Both the position numbers and the translations under genes were made by a program. Shown here piece by piece: positions 52,719-62,244 of a stretch of 64,000 bases of DNA (positions within the stretch are counted from its first letter, which is position 1; every line of letters starts with the position of its first letter). This DNA comes from Casimicrobiaceae bacterium. GTDB lineage: Bacteria; Pseudomonadota; Gammaproteobacteria; Burkholderiales; Casimicrobiaceae. Location: the NCBI GenBank assembly GCA_026646885.1, contig JAPKHK010000010.1:73857-137856 (forward strand), given 5' to 3'. The notes beneath the pieces were generated by a model. That model ran no database searches. It was not told the origin of the DNA and saw only the letters and a list, made by a program, of their open reading frames with translations.

Positions 52719-53618
52719 TCATTGCAAGGTGTCCTCATGCGTCAGGCCGCGCTGGGCGCGGCCGCCCAGGAGGCCGTTGGGCAGGAACATCAGCACCAGA
52801 ATGATGACCACGAAGGTGATGAGCTCCTTGACCGTGCTCGAAATGAAAGTGGCGGCAAAAGCTTCGAGCACGGCAAAAACGATGCTTCCAAGCACCGCTC
52901 CGAGCACGCTGCCCATGCCCCCCAGCATGGCCGCCGAAAAACCTTTGATTGCCAGCAGCATTCCGCCCGAATAATCGACCATGGTCAGCGGTGTGATGAC
53001 GATGCCGGCAACACAACCCAAAAGGCCGGCCAGCACGAAAGACAAAAGCACCGTCGGGCCGACGCGTATGCCCATCAGCGCCGCTGCGTCGCGGTCGATG
53101 GCACAGGCGCGCATGGCCTTGCCCCAAAGCGTATGCTGCAAGAAAAGAAAAAGGGCGCCGATGGACAACACCGCCGCGCCGAAGATCCACAGTGTTTGCG
53201 GTGCGACGGCGGCACCGAGAATCTGCAAGGGCGCATCCCCGGAAAACGGCGGAAAGCGATGCACGTCGCCATCCCAGACATGGAAGGCCGTGCCGGAAAT
53301 CGCCATCGAGGCGCCGATGGTGATGATCAGCACGGTAATCAAGGCGCCCTGCCTCCCTGGGCGAAAAGACACCGCGCCCAGAAGCGCAGCGACCAGCGCG
53401 GTAGAAACGAGGGTGACCGGCACCGCGGCCCAAATCGGCCAACCTCGCTCGCCATAGAGGCTCACCATGATCATGCCACCCAGCATCACGAACTCGCCCT
53501 GGGCGAAGTTGATGATGCGGGTGGCGCTATAGATCAGGGTAACGCCCACCGCCACCAGCGCGTACATGCTGCCGATGGACAGTGCGGCGAAAAACGTTTG
53601 GGCGAGATCGGACCCCAT
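52719..53618 (-). CDS. livH: branched-chain-amino-acid-type ABC transporter permease (LivH-like)
   Basis: 299 residues from ATG 53618. Family markers are ALSIGSMYALVAVGVTLIYS, TRIINFAQGEFVMLGGMIM, MRACAIDRDAAALMGIRVGP and LLAIKGFSAAMLGGMGSVLG. Eight helices. It lies 19 bp after the solute-binding protein gene and is separated from the rest of the operon by the two hairpin repeats. Confidence 0.9.
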   Translation of the reverse strand: MGSDLAQTFFAALSIGSMYALVAVGVTLIYSATRIINFAQGEFVMLGGMIMVSLYGERGWPIWAAVPVTLVSTALVAALLGAVSFRPGRQGALITVLIITIGASMAISGTAFHVWDGDVHRFPPFSGDAPLQILGAAVAPQTLWIFGAAVLSIGALFLFLQHTLWGKAMRACAIDRDAAALMGIRVGPTVLLSFVLAGLLGCVAGIVITPLTMVDYSGGMLLAIKGFSAAMLGGMGSVLGAVLGSIVFAVLEAFAATFISSTVKELITFVVIILVLMFLPNGLLGGRAQRGLTHEDTLQ

Positions 53619-53637
53619 GCGCAAGCGGCCGCGGCGT

Positions 53638-54786
53638 TTACTTCATCATCTTCCAGGCGCCGCCTTCGGCCTTGAACATCACCAAGGCGTCGGCGGCAAG
53701 GCCGGCGTGGTCGCTGGAGGAGTAATTGAACACGCCGTACACCCCGACATGTTTCTGCGTCGCTTCGAGGGCACCGCAGAGCTTGCTTTCGTCGTGGTTG
53801 GCGCGCTTCATTGCCGCCACCAGCAGGTTCATGGCGTCATAAGCGGCCGCGCCGAACTGCGTGGGTTCCTCGTTGTATTTGGCGCGGAACTGCTTGCGGA
53901 ATTCGCCGATGGCCGCCTTTTGCAGGTCTTGGTCGTCGAGCGCGTCCCCCGCGTCGAGCTTCGGCCCGGCCACCATGACCCCGTCGCCGTTGGCGGCAGT
54001 GGCTTTGAGGAAGGCCGGATTCAGCACCGCATGGCTATGATAGAGCGGCAGCGTGAGACCCACTTGGCGGTAGTTGGTGGTCATCACCACCGGCGCACGG
54101 GACGAGGACCAGTTGATGACCGCCTGCGCGTCGCTGCGCTTGATCTTGTTGAGCAAGGGCGACAAGTCGGCGTCTTCCATGGTGTAGCGCTCATCGAAAA
54201 CCACCTCGATGCCGTGTGCCTTGGCCTGGCCCGTAAGTTCCTTGCGGCCGCCGTCGCCGAAAGCATCCTGGGTGCTCACCAGCGCGACCCGGGTTTGCCC
54301 CGCCTTCTTGAGGTGCTGGTAGAGTCTGCCCACCACGATGCGATCATCGGGCGGGGTCTTGAACACGCATTTGGCGACCGGGTCGACGATGGCCGCGGTG
54401 GACGCCAGCATGAGGGTGGGCGTGTTGCTCGCTTCCACGATGGGTTTCACCGGCATGGCTTCCCAGCTCGCGCTGGGGCCCAGGATCACGCTCACCTTGT
54501 CGTTCTTGATCAGGCGGTTGAACATGCGCACGGCGACATCGGGCTTGCCCTCGGTGTCGTAGAAAATCAATTCCACTTTGCGCCCGCCCACGCCGCCGGC
54601 GGCATTGAGGGCTTCGGCCTGCATTTCCAGCGTCTTCTTCTGGGCGGCGCCGACGAAGGCGCCGGGGCCGCTGAAAATCACCGGCACGCCGACCCTGAAG
54701 GGCTCGGCAGCGATGGCGGAACACGTTCCCAGCGCGCCAAAAGCAGCCGCCAGGGCCAAGGGTAAAACCGATCGTTGTGAGGACAT
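53638..54786 (-). CDS. ABC transporter solute-binding protein (LivK-like)
   Basis: 382 residues from ATG 54786. A signal peptide (SVLPLALAAAFGALGTCSAI, then AAEPFRVG) is followed by a periplasmic-binding fold I: VGVPVIFSGPGAFVGAAQKK, LNAAGGVGGRKVELIFYDTE, SVILGPSASWEAMPVKPIVE. A Cys pair is present (AKCVFK and KLCGAL). Ligands of the group include branched amino acids, aromatic acids and other organic acids; the operon enzymes favour an organic acid. First transporter gene after the regulator. Confidence 0.88.
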   Translation of the reverse strand: MSSQRSVLPLALAAAFGALGTCSAIAAEPFRVGVPVIFSGPGAFVGAAQKKTLEMQAEALNAAGGVGGRKVELIFYDTEGKPDVAVRMFNRLIKNDKVSVILGPSASWEAMPVKPIVEASNTPTLMLASTAAIVDPVAKCVFKTPPDDRIVVGRLYQHLKKAGQTRVALVSTQDAFGDGGRKELTGQAKAHGIEVVFDERYTMEDADLSPLLNKIKRSDAQAVINWSSSRAPVVMTTNYRQVGLTLPLYHSHAVLNPAFLKATAANGDGVMVAGPKLDAGDALDDQDLQKAAIGEFRKQFRAKYNEEPTQFGAAAYDAMNLLVAAMKRANHDESKLCGALEATQKHVGVYGVFNYSSSDHAGLAADALVMFKAEGGAWKMMK

Positions 54787-54820
54787 GATTGCTCGTTCTC
54801 CTATGGGCTGCTGCTGCACT

Positions 54821-55468
54821 CTAGCGCGTGCGTTGACGGTGGGCGGGACGCGGCCGGGGCACGCGGCCGGCCGGGTCGAGGAGCAGGCCATCGAGAACGA
54901 GCGCGATGGACTGCTCAGCAGCCTGGCGTAGCGTCAGCGCGCCGCCCGGCCGGAACCAGTGATAGAAGTAATTGACCACGCCAAAAAGCGCGAAGGTGAC
55001 TACCGCCGTATCCAGCGGGCGGGCGGCGCCCGCGGCGATGATGGCCTCGATGGCGTCGCGGTACAGGGTGTAGACCTCCCGCTCGCGCACCGCGATGCGT
55101 TTGCGGCGGGCGGGAGAAAGGTGCTTCTTCTCGTCGATCACCAGCCGCGTTTCCGCCTGGCGCGTCTCCAATAACAGGATGTGCTGCAAGAGCGCATTGC
55201 GCAAGCCGGCCACCGGATCGGTGCTCGCGGCAAATTCGGCGTGCAGCATGGCCAGCAGGTCGTCGGTAAAACCCGAGATCACCTCGTAGAGAATTTCTTC
55301 TTTGTTGCGGAAATGGTGATACACCGCCGCGGGCGTGAAGCCCACTTCAGCGGCGATATCGCGGATCGAAGCGCTGCCGTAGCCCATGCGGCAGAAAGCA
55401 CGCGCCGCGACGTCAGCGATTTGCTGGCGACGATTCTGAACTTCGGGAGCGATGGTCTCGGTAGACAT
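54821..55468 (-). CDS. TetR-family transcriptional regulator
   Basis: 215 residues. The DNA-binding domain is RRQQIADVAARAFCRMGYGS, then ASIRDIAAEVGFTPAAVYHH and FRNKEEILYEVI. The C-terminal domain (VDEKKHLSPARRKRIAVRER-like, FGVVNYFYHWFRPGG) resembles KstR2/FadR-type TetR proteins that sense CoA thioesters. It is the first gene of the catabolic operon, with its palindromic operator 10 bp upstream, so it probably represses the operon and is released by an acyl-CoA intermediate. Confidence 0.88.
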   Translation of the reverse strand: MSTETIAPEVQNRRQQIADVAARAFCRMGYGSASIRDIAAEVGFTPAAVYHHFRNKEEILYEVISGFTDDLLAMLHAEFAASTDPVAGLRNALLQHILLLETRQAETRLVIDEKKHLSPARRKRIAVREREVYTLYRDAIEAIIAAGAARPLDTAVVTFALFGVVNYFYHWFRPGGALTLRQAAEQSIALVLDGLLLDPAGRVPRPRPAHRQRTR

Positions 55469-55477
55469 GGATGCATC

Positions 55478-55493
55478 CTAAACGATCGTTTAG
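55478..55493. promoter_or_regulatory. TetR operator palindrome
   Basis: CTAAACGATCGTTTAG is a perfect 16-bp palindrome, 10 bp before the TetR start. The AAACGATCGTTT core is of the kind bound by CoA-responsive TetR regulators. No second copy was found elsewhere in the window. Confidence 0.8.
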
Positions 55494-55861
55494 TCAGTCG
55501 CAAGCCCTGATTTCCGCTGGGGCGATTCGCGCGTGCTTCGGGCAACTCGCGCGCACTGGTGGCAACTGGTCGCAATTTCATTGACGGAAATGCGTCGCTC
55601 CCCTATCGTTGCACCGCACAAAAGCGATCCGCTCCCCCGAGCGCCGGCTCCTGCCAATTCACGAGGTGCCTGGCGAATGCCGGTCCGGCGCCTGTCGGAG
55701 CGATTCGCCCGCGCCCCTGGGGCGGCGGGCCTCGCGCGGTGTGCCTTTTTGCTCGACTCATCTCGAAGCAGACGGCGCGAACCGGGCGCGACCCGCCGTC
55801 CGTGAACGAAGAAAGCTTGAACACCGCTCACCTGGTTGAACCGCGATTTGGAGAATCTTCA
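55494..55861. other. intergenic region, promoters only presumed
   Basis: 368 bp between the TetR operator and the efflux adaptor start. Divergent promoters must lie here. Short open frames cross it but none has a ribosome site or a family pattern. No RNA gene or repeat was recognised. Confidence 0.4.
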
Positions 55862-56902
55862 GTGCGCCCTCAGCTCGCCCTATGCCTACTTTTTGCTGCG
55901 CTCCCCACCGCAGCGCAAACGCCCGCGCCCGCCGCCGCTCCTGCCCAGCCGGCGGTGGAGTTTCGCGCTTTTGGCGACGTCGCCGTCTATCCGCGGCGCG
56001 ACGCGCCCGCAGCGGTGCTGGCCCGCAATGAAACCCGCCTGGCCGCGGAAGTCCCCGCGGTGGTGAGCGAACTCACCGCCGAGCCGGGTGAAATCGTCGC
56101 CAAAGGCGCGCTGCTGGCCCGGCTCGATGCCCGCGATTACGAACTGGCGCTGGAACGCGCGCGCGCCGGCGAGCAGTCGGCCAAGGCGCGCCTGGCCTTG
56201 GCCGAGTCGCAGCTCAAACGCGCCCGTGAACTGAAAGCCGAAGGCTTCATTTCCCAAGACGCCCTGAATCAGCGCGAAACCGAAACTGCGGTGGTCAGTG
56301 CCGATGTGCGCGCCGCTGCGGCGGCTTTGGCCACGGCGCAGCGCAATCTGGAGAAGTGCGTCATTCGCGCGCCTTTCAAGGCCATCGTCAAAACGCGCAG
56401 CGGCCAGGTCGGCGAACTGGCGGCCGTCGGCGCGCCGCTCTACACCCTGCTCGATGCCGAACGCCTGGAAGTGAGCGCCCAGGTGCCGGTGCGCGAGGCG
56501 GCGCCACTGGCCGCCGCCAAGGGCGTGGAGTTCGTCGGCCAGGAAGGGCGGCAGGCCTTGCGGCTTTTGCGCATTTCACCCGCCATAGACCGCGCCGCCC
56601 GCACCCGCGAAGCGCGCCTCGCCTTCACTGCGGCGCCCCTGCCCCCGGGCAGCGAGGGGCGTATCGAATGGCGCGACCCCACACCTCATCTGCCGCCGGA
56701 CTATCTGGTGCGGCGCGGCACGGCGCTGGGCTATTTCCTGCTGGAAGGAGGCAAAGCGCGCTTCGTCGCCCTGCCCGAGGCCCAGGAAGGTCGGCCCGCG
56801 GCGGTGACCTTGGCCGGCACGGCGCAAGTCGCCGGCCGCGGGCGCCTCAGCTTGAGTGAAGGCCAAGCCGCCGGCAACACTTCCGCAGCGAGCGGGCGAT
56901 GA
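55862..56902 (+). CDS. RND efflux periplasmic adaptor (MFP)
   Basis: 346 residues from GTG 55862 with GGAG eight bases upstream. The signal peptide is LALCLLFAALPTAAQTPAPA. The barrel-sandwich/lipoyl halves are AAEVPAVVSELTAEPGEIVA, KGALLARLDARDYELALERA, and NLEKCVIRAPFKAIVKTRSG, QVGELAAVGAPLYTLLDA, with a helical hairpin between them. It links the inner-membrane pump to an outer-membrane channel. Overlaps the pump gene by 4 bp. No outer-membrane factor gene is next to it. Confidence 0.9.
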   Translation: MRPQLALCLLFAALPTAAQTPAPAAAPAQPAVEFRAFGDVAVYPRRDAPAAVLARNETRLAAEVPAVVSELTAEPGEIVAKGALLARLDARDYELALERARAGEQSAKARLALAESQLKRARELKAEGFISQDALNQRETETAVVSADVRAAAAALATAQRNLEKCVIRAPFKAIVKTRSGQVGELAAVGAPLYTLLDAERLEVSAQVPVREAAPLAAAKGVEFVGQEGRQALRLLRISPAIDRAARTREARLAFTAAPLPPGSEGRIEWRDPTPHLPPDYLVRRGTALGYFLLEGGKARFVALPEAQEGRPAAVTLAGTAQVAGRGRLSLSEGQAAGNTSAASGR

Positions 56903-59900
56903 AATTCGTCGCCGCGCTAATCAGGAACCACCCCTTCGCCAACATCAGCTTCATGGTGGTGCTGGTGATGGGCCTATTGGCCTACGGCTTGATGCCGCGG
57001 GAGCAGGACCCGGAAATCAACTTCAACTGGGTGATCGTGACCACGGTGCTGCCCGGCGCATCCGCCGAAGACGTGGAGAAGCGCGTCACCAAGCCGCTGG
57101 AAGACGGCATCAAGATGGTGGGCGACGTGCGTTTCGTGGCCTCGAATTCGCGCGAGAACATCTCTTCCATTCTGGTGCGTTTTCGCGACATTCCCGAGCG
57201 GGTGTTCGACAAGCGCATGAACGACCTGCGGCGCGAAATCGACAACAAAGCCAAGGACGAACTGCCCCCCGAGGCCAAGGAACCGCGCGCCCTGGAAATC
57301 ACCACTTCGAACGGTTTTGCCACCGCCATGGTGATGATCAGCGGTGAGGCCGACGACGAAGAACTGCGCCGCGCCGCACGCGACGTGCGCGACGACCTCG
57401 AGCGCCTGCCCGGCGTGGACCGAGTCTACGCCATCGGCCTGCATGAGCCGGAATTACAAGTGCAGTTCGATCCCCATGCCCTGCAAGCGCGGGGCTTGAA
57501 TCCCGGCGACGTGGCCGATGCGGTGTCCGCTTGGTTCCGCGACACCTTCGCGGGCAAGTCGCGCACCACCGAAGCCGAGTGGTTGGTGCGTATCCTGGGC
57601 ACCACCGCCGACCCGGCGGCGCTCGCACGCCTCACCGTAGTGCCCGGTGCCAAGCCGGGCGCCGCAGTGCCTTTGGATGCCGTGGCCGAGGTCTCGCGCG
57701 GTCGCGCCAAGGCCGAACGCCTGGCCTCCACCGGCGGCAAACCGGCGGTGGTGCTGTCAGTCACCAAGAAATCGGCCACCAATACCATCGAGCTGGTGGA
57801 AGCGGTCAATCGTTACCTTGCCGAACGCAACCCGCTGGTGGCCGAGCGAGGGATAAAAATCTCGCTTCTGGACGATCAAACCATCCCCACACGCACCGCC
57901 ATCGGCATCATGGAATCGAACGCCATTTTCGGTCTGGCCACGGTGCTCCTGGTATGTTGGGTATTCCTCGGCTCGCGCATTTCCGTGCTGGTGGGTCTGG
58001 GCATTCCCTTTTCTTTGGCCGGCACTTTCGCGGTGCTGCACGCCACCGGTTTCACGCTCAACATTTCCGTGCTCCTGGGCGTGGTGGTCGCGCTGGGTAT
58101 GTTGGTGGACGACGCCGTGGTGGTGGTGGAAGCCATCTATTACCGCGTGGCTCGCGGCCAGGCGGTGTTTGAAGCGGCGCTCGACGCCTTGCGTGAAGTG
58201 GCGGCGCCCGTCACTTCATCGGTTGCCACCACCATGGCCGCATTTTTGCCCTTGATGCTTTTGCCGGGCATCGTCGGCAAATTTATGTTCGTCATTCCGG
58301 CGGTGGTGACGCTGGCGCTGGCGATCAGTTTGATCGAAGCTTTCTGGATGTTGCCCACCCACGTTTGCGCCATGAAGCTCAGTTTCGAGCGCCCTTCGCG
58401 TTTTCATGCCTGGCGCACGCGCTTCACTCACTGGCTGCGCGTCAAGTATGCCCGCTCGCTGATTGCGGTGATGCGCCGCCCGGCGATTTCCGGCACGATC
58501 ATGGCTCTGGCGGTGGTCGGCGCCTTCGGTGTGGTCGGCGCGGGTTTGGTGCGGGTGCAGTTTTTCGCCTTCGACCCGATACGGCTTTTTTACGTCAACG
58601 TCGACATGCCGCCCGGCGCGCCGGTGGAAGCCACGCTGCAAGCGGTCGAAGCAGTCGAGAAACGGCTCGCGCGGCATCTGCGCCCCGGCGAAGTACGCGC
58701 CGTGGCCTCGGTGGCGGGCTTCAAATACACCGACACCGAACCGCTATACGGCGACGGTTATGGGCAAGTGATCGTGTCCTTGAATCCGCGCACCGGCGAC
58801 ATACGCGAAACCGATGCCGTGGTGGAGGCCGCCCGCGCCGATGTCGAAGGCATGGACGGACCGGGCAAGGTGAGCTTCACCATGATTTCGGGCGGACCGC
58901 CGCTGTCCAAGGCGATTCGCGTGCGGGCCCGCAACGACGACCCCGCCGAGCTGCGCGCCGCGGCCGATGCGCTGCTCGAGATCGTGCGCAAGGTCAAAGG
59001 CACACGCGACGTGATCGATGACGACGTGCCCGGCCGCCCGGAACTCGTGCTCAAACTCGATCAGGAAGCGGTGCGCAGCGCCGGCCTCAACCCGGCGATG
59101 GTGGCGCGGCATTTGCGCATATTGGTCGATGGCGAGGTGGTCGCCAACATGCGCGATCGCGGCGAGAAAGTGGAGCTGCGGGTGCGCGCCAAGCCCGAAA
59201 CGCGGCAAGACATCACGCGCCTCCTCGACACACCGCTGGCGCTGCCCAGCGGCGGCAGCCTGCCCCTGAGTGCCTTGGGGCAGTTCGAAACCCAGGCCGG
59301 CAAAGGCATCATCAAACACTACAACCTGCGCCGCGCCATCACCGTCGAGGCCGATCTCGATCGCGAAGTCAGCGACACCGTCAAAGCCAACGACGAAATC
59401 AAGCGCGAGTGGGCCAAAACGCGGCCGCGATTCCCCAACACCGACATCGATTTCTCCGGCGAACTCGACGACATCGAAGAAAGCCTAGCCGCGATGAAGG
59501 TGCTTTTCCTCATGGGCCTGGGGCTCATTTACCTGATCCTCGCGGCGCAGTTTCGCAGCTATTGGCAACCTCTGATGATTCTCATCACCGTGCCCCTGGC
59601 TTTCGCCGGGGTGGCCTACGGCTTGCTGGTGTCGCGCAATCCGCTGTCGCTCTACACGCTCTACGGCGTCATCGCCCTCACCGGCATCGCCGTGAATTCG
59701 GCCATCGTGCTGATCGACGCCGCCAACGAACGCCTGGCCGCGGGCATGAGCGTGCTGCATGCCGCGGTGTACGCCGCCCGGCGGCGCGTGGTGCCCATCA
59801 TCATCACCTCGGTGACCACCATCGGCGGCCTCTTCTCGCTGGCCGTGGGCCTGGGCGGCAAGTCGCTGATCTGGGGGCCGATGGCCGCGTCCATCGTTTG

Positions 59901-60039
59901 GGGTTTGGGCGTCGCTACCCTGCTCACGCTGTTCGTGATTCCGCTGCTTTATTGGAGCGTGATGCGCCGCGCCAAGCGCTCTGGGCCGCGCAAGTGGTGG
60001 ATCGTGGGCAAGGGGCGGTTCGCGCGGGCAGGGCAGTGA
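56899..60039 (+). CDS. RND efflux pump permease (HAE1/AcrB-type)
   Basis: 1,046 residues, twelve membrane helices with two large periplasmic loops. The proton-relay aspartates are in VALGMLVDDAVVVVEAIYYR, and another conserved region is the RND helix ITVPLAFAGVAYGLLVSRNP. The C-half has TGIAVNSAIVLIDAANERLA and VTTIGGLFSLAVGLGG. The N-terminal FVAALIRNHPFANISFMVVL is typical of the pump subfamily found with a single adaptor. Exports an unknown hydrophobic or organic compound. The next gene is an MFS transporter on the same strand. Confidence 0.92.
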   Translation: MKFVAALIRNHPFANISFMVVLVMGLLAYGLMPREQDPEINFNWVIVTTVLPGASAEDVEKRVTKPLEDGIKMVGDVRFVASNSRENISSILVRFRDIPERVFDKRMNDLRREIDNKAKDELPPEAKEPRALEITTSNGFATAMVMISGEADDEELRRAARDVRDDLERLPGVDRVYAIGLHEPELQVQFDPHALQARGLNPGDVADAVSAWFRDTFAGKSRTTEAEWLVRILGTTADPAALARLTVVPGAKPGAAVPLDAVAEVSRGRAKAERLASTGGKPAVVLSVTKKSATNTIELVEAVNRYLAERNPLVAERGIKISLLDDQTIPTRTAIGIMESNAIFGLATVLLVCWVFLGSRISVLVGLGIPFSLAGTFAVLHATGFTLNISVLLGVVVALGMLVDDAVVVVEAIYYRVARGQAVFEAALDALREVAAPVTSSVATTMAAFLPLMLLPGIVGKFMFVIPAVVTLALAISLIEAFWMLPTHVCAMKLSFERPSRFHAWRTRFTHWLRVKYARSLIAVMRRPAISGTIMALAVVGAFGVVGAGLVRVQFFAFDPIRLFYVNVDMPPGAPVEATLQAVEAVEKRLARHLRPGEVRAVASVAGFKYTDTEPLYGDGYGQVIVSLNPRTGDIRETDAVVEAARADVEGMDGPGKVSFTMISGGPPLSKAIRVRARNDDPAELRAAADALLEIVRKVKGTRDVIDDDVPGRPELVLKLDQEAVRSAGLNPAMVARHLRILVDGEVVANMRDRGEKVELRVRAKPETRQDITRLLDTPLALPSGGSLPLSALGQFETQAGKGIIKHYNLRRAITVEADLDREVSDTVKANDEIKREWAKTRPRFPNTDIDFSGELDDIEESLAAMKVLFLMGLGLIYLILAAQFRSYWQPLMILITVPLAFAGVAYGLLVSRNPLSLYTLYGVIALTGIAVNSAIVLIDAANERLAAGMSVLHAAVYAARRRVVPIIITSVTTIGGLFSLAVGLGGKSLIWGPMAASIVWGLGVATLLTLFVIPLLYWSVMRRAKRSGPRKWWIVGKGRFARAGQ

Positions 60040-60057
60040 GGGGGCAAGCCGAGGTAA

Positions 60058-61323
60058 ATGCCGCGGTGGCCCCACGGCATGATGGGGTGGAGGCGAAGCA
60101 TTAGCACGCGACGCGCCGTTTTCTCGCCCGACGTCATCGTCATCCTCTGCGGCGTTTGCGCCGCGCTGCATGTCGGCAAGCTGCCGCCCGCACTCCCGGT
60201 GCTGCAGGACGCCCTGGGCATTACCCTGCTGCAAGCGGGCTTCTTGCTCTCGCTGGTGCAACTGGCCGGCATGACCTTGGGGCTCGCCGTCGGCCTTTCC
60301 GCGGACGGCCTTGGCCTGCGTCGTGGCATGATCACCGGCTTAATGATTCTGACCGGGGCCAGTGCCTCGGGCGGCTGGGCGCGCGGTGCGTCCGACCTCC
60401 TTTGGCTGCGCGCCATGGAAGGGCTAGGTTTCTTGTTGGTGGCCCTGCCCGCGCCGAGCCTGATTCGTCAACTCGTGGAACCGGCGAAGCTCAACCTCAA
60501 GCTGGGTCTCTGGGGCGGCTACATGCCTTTTGGCACCGCGCTGGCCTTGCTCTCCGGACCCTGGATGCTCGAAGCGCTGGGCTGGCGGGCTTGGTGGTGG
60601 GGACTTGCCGCGCTCTCGGCCGCCATGGCCTTGTGGATGAGCCTTGCGGTGCCTTCCGATACCCAGCGCCATCGACCGGATCAGTCACCCGCGGCCACCA
60701 CCTCGCCGGAAAGATGGTGGCAACGCTTGCATCAAACGCTCACCGCGCCTGGGCCCTGGCTGGTGGCGCTGATCTTCGCGCTGTATTCCGGACAGTGGTT
60801 GGCGGTGATCGGCTTTCTGCCCTCGATTTACGCCCAGGCCGGGGTGGATGGCCGAGTGGGCGGCGCGCTGACGGCGTTTGCGGCCGCCTGCAACGTGCTG
60901 GGCAATTTGGGCGCCGGCCGCATGATGCATCGCGGCGTAGTCGCGGCGCGCCTGCTGCAAGCGGGCTTTGTCGCTATGGCCTTGGGCACTCTTCTCGCCT
61001 TTGGTTTGACGCAGGCCCCGCCGTCGCTGCGCTACCTCGGCGTGCTGCTATTCTCCGGCGTCGGCGGCATGATTCCCGCCACGCTGTTCATGTTGGGCGT
61101 GCGGCTCGCGCCCAACGCAAGAACGGTGTCCACCACCATCGGCTGGGTGCAGCAGTTCGCCGCGCTCGGCCAGTTCGTCGGTGCGCCGCTGGTGGCCTGG
61201 GTGGCCGGCGCGGTCGGCGGCTGGCAGTGGACCTGGGTAGTGACCGGCGCGGCTTGCCTCTTGGGCATGCTGCTGGCCAACGCCCTGCCGGGTCGCCCAG
61301 TTTCCGCTACCCGCACCGACTGA
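60058..61323 (+). CDS. MFS transporter (CynX/NimT-like)
   Basis: 421 residues, about twelve helices. Markers are VCAALHVGKLPPALPVLQDA, LQAGFLLSLVQLAGMTLGLA, LSADGLGLRRGMITGLMILT in the loop 2-3 region, and in the C-half VLLFSGVGGMIPATLFMLGV, QFAALGQFVGAPLVAWVAGA. The pattern is of the CynX/NimT/OFA-like group, which move anions or nitroimidazoles. The N-terminal 20 residues before FSPDVIVILC may not all be translated. It follows the RND pump by 18 bp and may be cotranscribed. Confidence 0.82.
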   Translation: MPRWPHGMMGWRRSISTRRAVFSPDVIVILCGVCAALHVGKLPPALPVLQDALGITLLQAGFLLSLVQLAGMTLGLAVGLSADGLGLRRGMITGLMILTGASASGGWARGASDLLWLRAMEGLGFLLVALPAPSLIRQLVEPAKLNLKLGLWGGYMPFGTALALLSGPWMLEALGWRAWWWGLAALSAAMALWMSLAVPSDTQRHRPDQSPAATTSPERWWQRLHQTLTAPGPWLVALIFALYSGQWLAVIGFLPSIYAQAGVDGRVGGALTAFAAACNVLGNLGAGRMMHRGVVAARLLQAGFVAMALGTLLAFGLTQAPPSLRYLGVLLFSGVGGMIPATLFMLGVRLAPNARTVSTTIGWVQQFAALGQFVGAPLVAWVAGAVGGWQWTWVVTGAACLLGMLLANALPGRPVSATRTD

Positions 61324-61534
61324 CCCAAACGCCACGTCGCCCCGCTTCAGTTCACTTCGGCACCGGCGGCAGTCTACTGGTCAATGGATTAACCATACGA
61401 AGTTGCATGGCGACAAGCAGTGCAAAACACCCGTTGGTGAGATCGCGATGCCCTGCGCTTACTCGAAAGTTGGGACGGTCGGTGCGGGGGTGAACGGGGC
61501 GATGCGCGCGGAGTTGCCTGCCCGCAGACTATGA

Positions 61535-62221
61535 CTAGGCGTCATCGTCCGCGATCTTTCGTGGTCGTCCGATCGGCCTGAGGCTCGACTCCAGCGATAA
61601 TCGCCGCGCCATACGCAGCCGCCAGGCCTCCTGCCCGAAAGGTTGACCGCGCTGTACGCTGCGTCGCAAAGCTTCCAGCTCGGCCTCTTTCTCCGGGCGG
61701 TTGACCTGCGCCACCCACAGCCGAGGTCGCGGCAGCGGCCAGTCGTGCAGCAGCGCCCGGGCCTCTTCGCTGCCCCGGCAATAGCGCCACAGACTCCCCC
61801 AGCGCCAGTTTTCCGCCGCGCGCACCAGCCGTGCGCGCAAAGCGTTGCGCTCGACATAACGCGCCACGGTCAGAAAATGTTCATCGCTTTGCACCGGAAA
61901 GGACTTGAACCGCCCCTGATACAACGGCCCGGTACCCGCGCTCTGGTGCGCCGCGTGCCAGCGCTGAGTGTGCGTGACGGTAAGCCAGCGCAGGGTCTCC
62001 GAAAGCTGCTCGTCGGTGCGGGGCCAGAGCAGGAGATGCCAGTGGTTGGGCATCAGGCAATAAGCGAGTAAGCGTATGCCCGTGCGCTTCACCGCTTGCG
62101 CCAAGATCTCTTCGAACTGCGCATAGTCGCCCGGCGTTTCGAACAAGGGCAAACGCGCCACGCGGCGGTTGAGCACGTGATAGACAATTCCAGCGGTGGC
62201 GATACGGGGACGGCGAGGCAT
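61535..62221 (-). CDS. rayT: REP-associated tyrosine transposase (RAYT, IS200/IS605-like)
   Basis: 228 residues. Y1-transposase motifs: MPRRPRIATAGIVYHVLNRR at the start, HUH motif in LLAYCLMPNHWHLLLWPRTD, GTGPLYQGRFKSFPVQSDEH, and the catalytic Tyr in ARYVERNALRARLVRAAENW followed by WRWGSL. RAYTs mobilise REP-like repeats in trans. Directly upstream (62257-62273, minus) is GGGGTCGGGAGTCGTAT, the same motif that ends the repeat blocks at 16.4 and 23.1 kb. It is intact and so a plausible source of those repeats. Confidence 0.9.
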   Translation of the reverse strand: MPRRPRIATAGIVYHVLNRRVARLPLFETPGDYAQFEEILAQAVKRTGIRLLAYCLMPNHWHLLLWPRTDEQLSETLRWLTVTHTQRWHAAHQSAGTGPLYQGRFKSFPVQSDEHFLTVARYVERNALRARLVRAAENWRWGSLWRYCRGSEEARALLHDWPLPRPRLWVAQVNRPEKEAELEALRRSVQRGQPFGQEAWRLRMARRLSLESSLRPIGRPRKIADDDA

Positions 62222-62244
62222 GCGGCATTGTTGTCCGGCATGCG

